A stretch of DNA of 53,026 bases from Perkinsus olseni (lineage: Eukaryota > Perkinsozoa > Perkinsida): the NCBI GenBank assembly GCA_013115125.1, contig JABANN010000208.1, forward strand, positions 1 through 53,026, given 5' to 3'. Below are positions 33,443 to 44,202 of the stretch, piece after piece. Numbering within the stretch: position 1 is the first letter of the stretch; each line of letters begins with the position of its first letter. Below the pieces are notes generated by a model, which had not been told where the DNA came from, did not search any database, and saw nothing but the letters and a program-made list of their open reading frames with translations. The position numbers and the translations under genes were made by a program.

Positions 33443-36400
33443 ATGATGGACCATGGCCTTGAGGGACTGCGTTTCAGGATGGGAGACGATTTTGGCATGC
33501 CGCCTTTAGTCGCTTCGGTAAGTTTCGACTGCGAGATGAACCGATAAATCATTAATCTCTAATCACTCGACGGATTGCTCATGTGAATTACAGAAAGAAC
33601 GATCCTCGCTGAAGCGACGCAAAACTTTTGCGGCTGAAGCTGGTTTGGTATTACTCATGATCTCGTGCTCTCGCTATCCCCACGTCATCCGAATGAACTC
33701 TTCTCTACCTACTGTAGAAGAATCTCCGTGGCTGTTGTCCAGGCGCGGTCTCCTCCTACTTGATCACGCGTTGTCGGCGGTGTTGGTTCGTCTTTTCTGC
33801 TGGCCGAGAGGGGCTGGAGGGAGTTCTACCAATGCGCCTTTCGGCATCATGCTCTTGAGGAGGCCGGTTAGGTTCTGGAGCAGCGAGGCATGGTAGAAGC
33901 CGACCCAGACCCATCGAGGGAGGCGAGTTTGGGTGGCAGTGGTGGACGGAGAAGCGCCAAGTTGGATAAGTACGGGCATGCCGGTGGTGGTGTGGACGGT
34001 GCGCTCCGAAATCTGTCTGCATGGGCGGACCATTGGTCAGCGTGATAGCTGCAGTGCTATCAGTTCGCTGGGCAGTTTCTTAGTCGATGTCATGTTGATT
34101 AATAGGGCCTCAGTCATGTGGGGGCCGAGAGTGAATGAAAGAAGGCTTTCTCTCTGCTGCTCATGCTAAGCATAAACATTCTCTCTGACGGATCTGAATG
34201 GCTTTGGTATTGTAACGAGGAGATGTCCAGCTGTCCAGCCTTCGCTCAGTTTCCTTCAGCAGCGAGGCGATTGGAACCTATACTGGAAGAGCGGACGGTT
34301 CAGACCATCGGAGTATGCTGGTGTCAAACCGTAATAGTGCTGATGGCGATGGTGGATGGGGACAGGGGGTTGCGTCGATAGTTACCAGAAGATGAATCAT
34401 TTTCCGAGATTGGGTTGCATCACTAGAAAGGACAGCTTGGTTCGGATTATGAGGAGGATGGCAGCGGTGCATGGCTCCCAGGTAGAACAATTGTATTCGT
34501 TAAATGACGGATAACATATCTTATCCAGTCGATGCGATCGACTACTCACTCGTGGTCGCCAACACTCCGAAAGATCTTGCTAACTTTTGCGCTGCCCTCC
34601 AACATTAGATTCGGGCGGCCTCTAGACCCTCCGCGTCGAATGGTCTTTATCGCCGATTGAGAATGCAATTCTCCAGCGTGTAATCTGTCAGGTCTATGGT
34701 TTCGTACCGGAGGCCTATATTCTTCCGAATGAGTACACTAAGTTCGTAGAGACTTACTCGGAGCAAGACGAATGCTCTCGAGCGGTAAACTAGAAGGGCT
34801 TACGCTGGGCAGAAGATTGCAGGGATGGATTTTTGGACGTCCCTTGATTTGCTTGGTGTGGGTGTTGAACCTGTGCCCCTCCTCTAGGGCCTGGAATCCT
34901 ATTGCGAGGAGCTACAGTTCCGCTCTAGATTGCCTACGCTGGAGGGCAGTGTTGCTAATGTGTCGGAGCATATGAGAGCTTGGCAATCTATCGATGACAT
35001 CAGTCGTTTCTGATCCCAGCTTAGCGGAGCGAAGCGCGGAATGTTTTGCATTTTTCCGGTATGTAGGTGTGGATCTGCAAACCGGCTGATAGCTCTCGAG
35101 GGAGGAACATATTTTTGTTGCGAAATTTGGAAGACCTTCGATACGACTCTCAGTTCGTTATCCAGAGGTGAGCTCACCAGTTTCTCCATGGATCGCCGGA
35201 GGACTCCTCTGTTCTCTCAGCTCGTGAATTAGTAATGGAGTGGTATGCACGCATGCGCAAGGTACATAGAGAGGCCCTTCCTCGTTGGTGGATATAAGTG
35301 CGACCTGCGTGTGTATGTATTGGTGGTCAGCGTTCATCCCCTGAAGGCCTACATTTATCGGGATGGTCTTGTGAGGTAAGCACCCCGAGGTCAAAACGTT
35401 TGTGAGTAATTCCAATTCCGCTCGCCACCTGGATCAAGGCCTCCCGCCTAGATTTACGCGGCACAGACGGGCTGCAGGGCGAGACGCGGATGTATATCCG
35501 ATCTTTCCAAATTTCACTTATCCCTCCCGAAGTCGCTCGCCATTGGACTTGGCAAACGGCCAGTGGTGCGAGAAATGGATCTTTTCCGGCTATGAATTCG
35601 GGATATTCTTTCATGGGAATTAACGCGTAGAATTCTCCACTGATTTCCGGAAATTCTCAGAAGCATTCAGGAGAGCTGGAAAAGCATTATCCTTCGATGG
35701 CCCCTCGTGTGAAAGGACGCTCGGCTTATGGCCTACGCGGAAAGTTTTGTTGGGCGTATCTTTTGGTCGACGCGTGCCCCCACCAGTCGAGCGCCGAAGC
35801 CCTCTGGGTCCTGGTGCACACGCTCGTGTATACCGGTTGCAGTTGGGGTTTATAATGAGGGGCTGCGTGTCATGTCGAGTAATCAACGCAGCCTCACACC
35901 ATTGGAGGACTCTTAGCTTCGCAACTGGTCGAGAAGTGTAGGGCTCGTTCTCTAGCTCAAGATTCGGATCGAATATTCTTCATACTGAGATCATTCGGTA
36001 ATTCTGATCCATTAAAAGGTCGGATCCCGGTGGTAGACTTCTTACCCGAAAGCTAAAGGGTGTACTGCAGATGGGTGAAGGCAACAAGAACCCTCCAGTG
36101 GATAACACATGGATCGCACAAGGGTTATTCATTTCCCTGAAACATCTTTGTCTAAACTTCCGAACACCACGTCAGAGTGTCCGTTCGGCATTGAGCGCGA
36201 CCCTAAGGGTCGCCTCTCCGCACGTCGGTAGTGGTTCCTTCTTCCGTTTACGATTTGCTCCAGGTGTGGTATTCCGACGCTAGCCCGGCGGCGTAGTAGA
36301 CTAATGATGTACCGGCTCCATGTATGACAGCCGTTGAGCAACTTGGAAGTCGTGCGTGTCGTGCCTGACGATAACGATGGAGTGTACAGCACGTGGTTCC

Positions 36401-39334
36401 TCACTGCCAGCAAAATGATCACTGGTGCCGAAAAGGACGAAGATAACGCCGAGAAAGAACTACGAAATCGCTCATAGCGCCGGCACTGACCCCAGGGAAA
36501 CGGCAGCTGCGCGGTCTCAGGGCGGAGTTCGGGCGGCCTATGCTAGTCTGCGGAGGACTACCAATTGTAGCCCGAGCCCTCAACCTCTTGAGCCATGCCA
36601 TGCCTGTTATGCCCAGCTGGGTTGAGCGCGCAACCCAATCTCGTGTACAGGTATCGGCATAACCGATAACTCGTTTTCATGATAGTTCTGAGTTCCGTCT
36701 ATATTATCGAGTTCACTGAACGTTATCCAACCTACAGCTTTGAGTTCATGCCATGAACTTCATGACTCGTGATTCCGTATCGGTGGTATTCGCATGTTTG
36801 CCTCACGAGGGGGCGGAAGTAGACATGCTGCCAACCTCGTATAGAATTCGTGTTGTGAGCGGCTCTGGTGCACTATCAAAGTTGTCAGTCTCGCAACTGT
36901 GAATCAGAGTGCTTCCTAACGGCTGCATCGCATCATCAGAGTGTCTGATAATGCGTTGCAGCCGCTACGCAGCACTCGCCATGAGGCTCAGCATGTCAGT
37001 CCACGGCTCAGGTTCGGGACGAGCGAGTATGACCTGGGGTCCCTATCGAACAAGTTCTCGCATCTCACCAACAGCTCGATCAACAAACTATCTCCCACGC
37101 TCGAATCGGATAAATGCGGAATAGGTAGTTGAACGGGTTTCGGTGGGGTACTATAGCCACTGCGTCTAGTAATAGAGGTAAAAGTTTCCTAGAGCTCATC
37201 GTCGCATAGCGTAGCATATACCAATATGAGTCAGATGACTGCATCAGGCTTGCCCGTACTGAACATCCATAATGTTCTCCGCGGACAGCGCCTACGCGGC
37301 GGTAGCCGGGTGGCCCGGAAGAGGGCCCGGCACTACCCGGCACTTGTCGGTTGGCCCAGCGACCTACCCGGTGTTACCTGGCAAGTCTGTAGGGCCTAGT
37401 ATTCATCATTTTCACGTAACGAATAGTTAGTGAAAGACGGTGCCTGTTCCAGAGAAGTGTTCCACATACAGACTGTATCCGTGATGGCAGCGATGTGGAG
37501 GTTTCTCGGGCGCCCGAACAGAGAGCGTGAGTCAGAGGTATATATAATATATACGGACTCCCACAATATACAACGCCCCGCTATATTATAGAGCGATTGC
37601 ATCGGCACGCATGCAGCCCGAGTTTTGCCCGGCACTTCGCCACCGGCGGGAGATGGGCCCCAAGCACGACTTACCGGGCGGCCCAGTACTACTGGGCCAG
37701 TACTACTGGGCCAGTAGCCTACTCCATGAAAATACGACACCTATGCGTACAATCCTCGGGCAGTCTGTGCTTCTCCTCAATCGCCCGTTTCGTACCGAAA
37801 TTTGCCTGGTGGCATCATTTCTCCTCAACGCACAGCATTCGAGTCCAATACAATTTTCCGGGTGTCCTGCAACGTAATGGCTTCGACTCGAAGCTTTCGA
37901 GGTTGTTGCTGAACCGCATCATAGTACGGCATTCCGGCCCAGGATACCGGCCCTGGGACCCGGGGTAGGACGGATTCTCGCAATTTTTGTTCCTCTCACC
38001 TCTCAGTTTGTGAGTGACAAGTATTCCGGCAATTCTCCGACCACCTCTATCTTTGCCGTCATTTTCCGCTCATCCACTGGTCAATTTTCTGTCGTTTCCC
38101 AAAAATTGGGGAAATACTTCCGTGAATGGCGGAAATTCTCTGCATGAGAGTGGTGATGCGGTGCGGACGATTTGCTGAGCAGGTCCAGGGTGTAAATGGA
38201 CCTTTAAACAGCTAGAAGCGCATTTCGTGGCTGGCAGATTAGATGACAAGTTGCTGTGGAGTCGGATTATTAATCTAGTTAATGCTACACTTCTCAACTT
38301 GGTAGGCTCTTTGTAGGCCGAGCGTCGTTGGGCCTCGTGGTGGAGATATACAGTATTTCTTACAGCTTGAGGTGGTAGGTTCGATTACCGGTCCGGATGT
38401 TTTATAAGCCACCACTCATCGCTTCTGCCGTTACCGTGTACTTTGCGGTTGACTATCCTTCCGTGCAGATTCTCGCGGTCCCTCGGAATCCAGGAGTGTC
38501 GGGACAGCAGAACTACTTTGAGCTCTTCGGGTTCGATGTTGTTATCGATGAGAAGATGCGTCCGTGGTTGGTAGAGGCAGGCTGGACACTTTGATGGATT
38601 TTGTGGCGCAGTGACGCGGACCAGGTGAATTGCTCGCCAGCTCTGCAAGTTGACTGCCCGGTTGACGAAAGTGTGAAGAAGCCTTTGGTAGAGGATCTCC
38701 TAGACGTCATCTATCATCCCAATGTGAGTTTTCGGGTTAACGCAAGGAAGGGTGTCAGCGTGCACATGGACAGGTGCATGACCTAGTGTTTCCCTCGCCG
38801 GTTCGGTCTTCCTGTGAGGAGCCATTTTCCGCTTGTCCCCGAACCATCGGTGAGTTCCTGACCTGGCATCAGGCGGCGTGGGATGATAGGCCATTCTAGT
38901 GTGGTGCTGGTGGTCTCTTTGAACAACTCAACACGCGGATAAGCGTTGGCTATCCAGGCGGGCGGGTTTCTCCCTCCATTGTGTAACTATCACAGCACGA
39001 TTCGTGGGATTTATGGTATATCTTTGCTGCTGACCTTCAGGCCAGTTCTCGCTCATATTCCCATTCAATGCGGAGGTCGAGGCCTTGGCGCTTCAGGGCA
39101 AGCCGATAGCCTCTGGTGAGCAACCCGGTGAGAATTCCCGCTAATGATACCGCTAATCCGCCAATTCATACCGATTTTGACGGCAAGCGTTCAGGCGGGA
39201 AAGCCTCAGCGAGCCAGGCTGACGCTTTGATGCGCTCCATCGTGTCCCACCTGCGGAGGGTTGATAAGAACATACGGCAGTACGCTGCGGAGAGCCAGCG
39301 GTATCGTCAAGATGTAGGCGGCGGCTGGTCGTAA
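33443..39334 (+). CDS. TTLL2: tubulin tyrosine ligase-like protein, TTLL2 type, 14 exons
   Basis: ATP-grasp enzyme of the family that adds glutamates or glycines to tubulin tails, usually on axonemes. The 476-residue product follows TTLL2 closely: RGDWNLYWKSGRFRPSEY, KMNHFPRLGCITRKD, FVPEAYILPNEYTKFVE, VWICKPADSSRGRNIFLL, YIERPFLVGGYKCDLRVYVL, KFSHLTNSSINK, GCKWTF, YFELFGFDVVIDEKMRPW, LVEVNCSPALQVDC and a C-terminal LIFPFN block. Exons: 33443-33517, 33594-33642, 33718-33866, 34231-34330, 34382-34481, 34692-34784, 35067-35167, 35262-35375, 37012-37124, 38183-38301, 38469-38576, 38625-38723, 39046-39115, 39195-39334. Exon 3 needs one extra base in the T run near 33795 to stay in frame. Intron 11 starts with GC (gcaggc). 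The nucleotide- and metal-binding residues (R in KCDLR, E and N in EVN) are present. Intron 8 is 1.6 kb with nothing recognised. Confidence 0.9.
37262..37740. repeat. GC-rich palindromic and direct repeats in TTLL2 intron 9
   Basis: CCCGGCACT occurs at least three times. GGCCCAGTACTACTGGGCC (37680-37698) is a near-perfect palindrome and overlaps a 14-base tandem repeat (CAGTACTACTGGGC, two copies). GGCCCGG/CCGGGC words are dense from 37300 to 37390. The middle (about 37540-37590) is AT-rich (TATATAATATATAC). No coding frame fits. It may be a small GC-rich mobile element. Confidence 0.5.
38331..38399 (+). repeat. tRNA-like sequence in TTLL2 intron 10
   Basis: TCGTGGTGGAGATATAC (A-box-like) and GGTAGGTTCGATTACCGG (B box) are at tRNA-like spacing. 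The acceptor and anticodon stems do not close. Confidence 0.45.
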
Positions 39335-40901
39335 AAAGTCGCAGATGTGGTAGCGATTACGAGGTCAGTCATATGCACACACGACAGGATCCGTCGTATA
39401 TCGAGCTGCATTGGAATCGAGTCCAAAGAAAGGGGATCATGAAGTTTCGATGGGGGGGAAGAGAAGGGAAGCCTCTTTTGTTCCCTCTGGTTCACAACAC
39501 AACACCCGACTTTTTCCGTTTGGAGTTTCAGTCTTTCATCTGCTATCTTCTTGTCGTCCGTCACTTCCCAGCGTAGCTTTTTTGCCCTCGGAACAAGATC
39601 GGATGAGCTGAAAAATTTTCAACACTTTCTCGCTCTCCCGTCTGGGTGGTCCGTGCGGCACAGGTTGTTCAGGTACAGGGCCCTTCGGAGGGTACTGTGA
39701 ACCAGGCCTCCCTCCGGCGAGATATCTTCTCGGTAGAGCTGTACCTCCACTTCGCGGCCTCTGACCAGCCCGTCACCCAGCGTACCGATGGCACTCACTG
39801 TCGTCGCAAAAATGACGTGTCGCAAGGATCTGCACGCATGCGCAAATCTGCTGTGGCTCACGGCCAGGCCTCACCTGAGGCAGTTAACCGGTCTCCGCAA
39901 TAGAGCTCCTTCTGTCATATTCCAATGATGCCATGATATCTTTCGAATGAGGCCTGTGTGTATACTCGAGTCGAGTTGCTAATTGGAAGATGATAGAAGC
40001 AGCGGAACAGGGGGGTGGGGATCGTTTTGTCGTTAGCTATGTTCGTCTTAGTGGTGACGGGATCGTTCCGGGAATCATTCGTTAATGGTTAGGCGTTCTG
40101 TAGTAGAGATGATGATTCACCAATGGATGGTTCAGGATAGGGTCGCAGTAGTAGTCGTGTGGTTAGCGAAGAATCTTTTGACGGGTTGGGCGTGAGAGCG
40201 GTGCCCGCCGAAAATATCTGTGAGGCGAGCCAGGTGGCCCGACTCAGGCTGTAACCGACGGGGTTTATCATTGCCAGCATTCCTCAACTGTTGGCAACCA
40301 CTTTGGATTCTTGATCGGGTTTGTGAAGGTCATTTCTTCGTGCGCAGAGAAGAGCCCGAATCAACTCGAAGACGGAATGCCGTGGCGGATGCAGCTCTAT
40401 CACAGTTTGAAGGGGCTCTTCAAACTCTTCATTCACGTGTGCGAGTTCATAGTCCAACGCCGGCGATTTCGGCTTGTTTGGGCTTCTGACGGTTAGCTCA
40501 GCTGGCGACCTTCTGTAGCGTTGGCATTCAGTGTAATCAGACAGATTCATGAAATTTTCCAAATTGCATACACAAATTCACAGGACCAGAACGGATATCG
40601 GACCGGGCTGGTGATTGGTGACAAGTCTGGCATCCACCAACCTCCTGATGGAGATTGTCCATTTGCGACCAGTTTATTCTTCATTTTCGAAGTTGAAATT
40701 CCCAAATTATTCTCTCCTTCATTCACGGTTCCTTTCTCGGACCATAAATCTTAACAGGGGCGAAATTTTCAGTGGATTCTTCGGTATGCGGATGACCTCG
40801 GTTGAGCAGAGAAGGCACGCGTTTCGTCGCTGAGTTGTACTCCTAGTAGTTTGGGCGGTTTTATCAACTGACCATCACCATACTACTACCCCCTCCACCT
40901 C
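39335..40901. other. spacer between TTLL2 and the TRPML-like gene
   Basis: About 1.6 kb without a supported gene. Several short open frames on both strands lack family features. An isolated A-box-like sequence, GGTTAGCTCAGCTGGCGACC, lies near 40490, with no B box after it; a similar orphan box precedes 8984. Confidence 0.5.
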
Positions 40902-42671
40902 ATGTCCCTTCGTCCCGCCGGCGGTCGCTACGGTTCCACTGGCGAGCCTTTGCTCGGCAGGAGTGCGTCCATGCCTGTGAACGCTCTCAGAGGCGACCCC
41001 CCTCTGGTGGACCGTCTCTTCTCCTCGCCGCTAGACCAGTACAAGCGCTTCGGCAAGCGACCGGTGGCCATGGCCATCAACGTCTTGCTGGCCTTGATCA
41101 CGCTGGCCGTTGCGGTCGAGTTTATTAATGTCAACGTTCGACACGCGTCCCAATCCTTGCGGCACTTCTACGGTGTGCTTGTAGCCAGCAGCGACAGTCC
41201 TAAGGAGAATGGTGGTTTGCATAACCGTCAAAAGCTGATCGACTCAGAGACGGATCTTGCCCACTCTCTTGTTCGTTTGGCTACATCTTCAGTGACACTT
41301 GCGGAGAGCGCGACCAATGATTATCAGTTCATCGGGTCACCCATGCAAGATGGCGCTTTGACTCTGATGGTCGTCGTGGGAGACTTGAACGAGCCCGTGC
41401 TGCTCACCTTGCCCAACGCCACCACCTTCGACAGCGTCCGGGCTTCCCTCGACGACGACCCCGAGTTTTCAATTCTAGGCCAGTATCATTTCTCTTCTTT
41501 GATGGTTCCCATGAAGGTTCATGATACTCAGTATAGGGATGAAAGATTCTGTCTAGAGTGGTCCTTGATGCCGACATTTGCCGAGAATGGTAGCGGTCAG
41601 CTCGCCCTGCAGCTCCCTTACCATGTCCGCAGCTGCGCCGGTGTGCATCTGCGTCTCTGGGCGGTCGTGGGTTTGTGGTCCATGCTCGCCTGCGGTATCG
41701 CCAGCGCGCTTGTAAGCCTGTGTAGTCTGCGGTACCGCTTGGGAGTCGTTCGGAAGTTCCTGAAGGACTCTAGTGTGCAGGACAAGGTTACTGTGATGAA
41801 CATGTGGTTGGTGTTCTCGCTGGTCGGCAATGCCGTGCAGATCGTCTCTGTCGTTTACGCCTTCCTGGTGGAGCGACCGGACATCTACACCCATCTCAAT
41901 CTGTTCGGCTTCAGCGCTGCCTTCGCGCTGGTCAGTCTAGTTCAGTACCTGGCCCACTTCCGATCGCTGTACATTCTCTACTCGACCCTCGCCCACGGAA
42001 TCCCGCAGATATTGAAATTCCTGGTGGGAGTGCTACCGGTGTATTTGTCTTTCGTGGTCTGCGCGGTGTGCTTGTTCGGCTTCCACAGCCACTGGTTCGT
42101 CAGCTTGGGTGACTCGAGTAACGCCCTGTTCTCACTTCTTAACGGAGATCAGATCCACGACACCTTCACCAACCTCAAGGACGTCTCGGTGCTTGGCAGC
42201 AGGCTCTTCCTGTACTCTTTCCTGGCACTATTTATCTACGTTGTTCTCAATATTTTCATCACCATCGCTGAGGATGCATTCTTCACGGTTAAGTTCATGC
42301 AGGAAGGGGCAGGTCCCATCACGAACCTTCCTCACTACAGGCATCGTGTGCCGGCTGCCAGCCTGCTGCATCAGAATAATGAGGAGATCAGTCGAATGCC
42401 AAAGTCGGTTACGCTGTATCGTCATCGGGCCAGCGACCCGCTGTTGAAGAAGCTCGTTGCCGTGGACGGTGAGGGAAGCAGCAGCGGCTGCCACGGCGTC
42501 ACGGCGTCGCATGACGAGGCGAGCACGTCTGCGGGCGGGGACGCTTCTCCCGTGCAGCAGTGTGATCTGCAAGCTCAAGTGGCTGTCCTGATGCGGCAAA
42601 GTGTGGAGATGCAAGATCAGATAAGAAAGCTTAGCGAGGCCTTATTGACTAGGAGGAACTGCCCTGTATGA
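40902..42671 (+). CDS. mucolipin-like (TRPML/PKD superfamily) cation channel, single exon
   Basis: Endolysosomal cation channel family with six membrane spans and a large loop between the first two. In this 589-residue product, span 1 is about residues 55-75 (VAMAINVLLALITLAVAV). It is followed by a luminal loop of about 170 residues, then spans at about 250-275, 298-322, 332-360, 369-394 and 435-460. The pore loop LFSLLNGDQIHDTF (about 409-422) matches the mucolipin LFSLINGDD filter except for a final Q in place of D. A short coiled coil ends the protein (VAVLMRQSVEMQDQIRKLSE). The ATG at 40902 is the first in frame. All well-defined neighbours have 4-19 exons, whereas this one has no intron, which hints at retroposition or late arrival. 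Ligand and organelle are not visible from sequence. Confidence 0.9.
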   Translation: MSLRPAGGRYGSTGEPLLGRSASMPVNALRGDPPLVDRLFSSPLDQYKRFGKRPVAMAINVLLALITLAVAVEFINVNVRHASQSLRHFYGVLVASSDSPKENGGLHNRQKLIDSETDLAHSLVRLATSSVTLAESATNDYQFIGSPMQDGALTLMVVVGDLNEPVLLTLPNATTFDSVRASLDDDPEFSILGQYHFSSLMVPMKVHDTQYRDERFCLEWSLMPTFAENGSGQLALQLPYHVRSCAGVHLRLWAVVGLWSMLACGIASALVSLCSLRYRLGVVRKFLKDSSVQDKVTVMNMWLVFSLVGNAVQIVSVVYAFLVERPDIYTHLNLFGFSAAFALVSLVQYLAHFRSLYILYSTLAHGIPQILKFLVGVLPVYLSFVVCAVCLFGFHSHWFVSLGDSSNALFSLLNGDQIHDTFTNLKDVSVLGSRLFLYSFLALFIYVVLNIFITIAEDAFFTVKFMQEGAGPITNLPHYRHRVPAASLLHQNNEEISRMPKSVTLYRHRASDPLLKKLVAVDGEGSSSGCHGVTASHDEASTSAGGDASPVQQCDLQAQVAVLMRQSVEMQDQIRKLSEALLTRRNCPV

Positions 42672-44202
42672 CTGAGACTGGCGTTGAGGAAATGCAAGAT
42701 TGTACAAGTAGGGTAAGTGGCGAGAGGACTGAGGTTCACTCGCGAGCCCTGTTATTTGTTTTTACCATTATACCGAATTTGGAACTTCAGTTGTTATTAT
42801 TATAGTTCTACTATCCGAGACCGGGCCCTGGCGGAGTCCAGAGCTTCATTACGGTCGGCCAGTGTATTCAGGGGGGCCTACATGTTATATTGGTGTCATA
42901 CCTCTCACCGGTCAGGTTGCCGTCGATTAACGTAGTGGAATCAACAGTCTCTCTCTGGTACTCGAGAGACTTTGTATCATTCCGAGCTCTTGTCCGTGCT
43001 GCATCGATTTGTCCTTCGTTGAAGTCCATAAAGAATAAAAAGACCGCGTGGTTGGCTGCCACTGGTAGTGTTCCGCCCGTTCTCTATGCGGCTGGTTGCG
43101 TTGTGGTTAGGGTTGGGATGCAGGGGGGGGGGGCTCGGGGTGCTGTTCTGTCCTCGGTCGGTGCAATTACAGCGCTGGTAGGAGGATGCGCTTTCGAGTT
43201 CGGTTGAGCATCAGCGTGCCCTCTGTGTGACTTGTAGAGTGTGTTTTTATGCCAGTGGCGCGACCACGGCCGGATCTTGATGAATCCTGCCCTGTATTTC
43301 ACGCGTTAAATTCGATTCAGGGGGCACTCCTGAAATTCAGGAGAGGTCTATTCAGCACGAAATTCCCATGATGCAGAGGTTGGGAGTGTGAACAGTGAGG
43401 AGCCCTGCTCTGACCTCCGCGATATCCAGCAGTGTCAGAGCCAGCGACCAGGCAGTAGCCTGTGTCTGCTGCCAACTATCAGTTGGAGGCCACCACGGTT
43501 CAGTAGGACACGAGAGCTGCCAGACTCCATACCCGATCTGGGTCGAGTCAGCAGTCTCCAGTATCCTACTACCTCCACATCTAGGGAGCGGAGGGCTGCT
43601 CGGGTCAAGCTCGCATCCGCCATCATTACAGCCATAACTTCATGGCTGTATCTAGTGCTAGCGCTTTGCTAGCTTTAGCATTGAACCATACTGCACTACC
43701 ATAGGTCTCTTGCTAACTTTGGCGCGCACAAGCCCCTCTTGTGCGCATAGGCTCTGCGTGGTAATTTCGCTCACGCCGATCCTCCTGCGTAGGATTGCTA
43801 CCACGCCCACGGTTCTTGTGGGAGAATATAGGTTGTGTTCTGTATAAGCCTTCTGCCGGAGTTGAACCGACGACCTCCCGCTTACTAAGCGGGTGCTCTA
43901 CCAACTAAGCTAAGAAGGCTTGTTGAAGAGTTTCTTCGTACGCTAATGACAACCTGTTTATTTCAGCTTACCGTTGGACTGAGTACTCCTTTCGTCCTGG
44001 CTTGAAGAGAGTGTGCTATCCTTCCTCCTGGTAGCCTTATTATCGTGTGAATCCTTGGATTTTTAAAATGCAAGAAACAGTGCTCGTGTTTGGGTCAACA
44101 CTTCCCACAGAGTGGAAGGGCTCGATCGGCGCTCGACTGAATCTTACGGTCAAGGCGGGAAGAAACAAATAAGGTTCGGTGATATCATTTCGACCCACTC
44201 CT
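42672..44202. other. spacer between the TRPML-like gene and GCP3
   Basis: Contains tRNA-Thr at 43847-43919 and a G-rich run near 43120-43140. Short open frames on both strands show no family signal. Nothing else is supported. Confidence 0.5.
43847..43919 (-). tRNA. tRNA-Thr (anticodon AGT)
   Basis: The minus strand folds as a complete cloverleaf: acceptor GCCTTCT/AGAAGGC, A box TTAGCTTAGTTGGTAGAGC, anticodon arm CCCGC-TTAGTAA-GCGGG with AGT, and T arm TCGGTTCAACTCCGG. There is no intron and no encoded CCA. Confidence 0.93.

Noticed and set aside
34889-35012. Coding-like stretch (SYCEELQFRSRLPTLEGSVA) between TTLL2 exons 6 and 7
   Set aside because: Its exit phase cannot join the VWICKP exon, and TTLL2 proteins have no insertion there.
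36071-36283. Open frame in TTLL2 intron 8 (NPPVDNTWIAQ)
   Set aside because: The flanking exons join exactly (LVR to FGTSEYD) and match TTLL2 without it.
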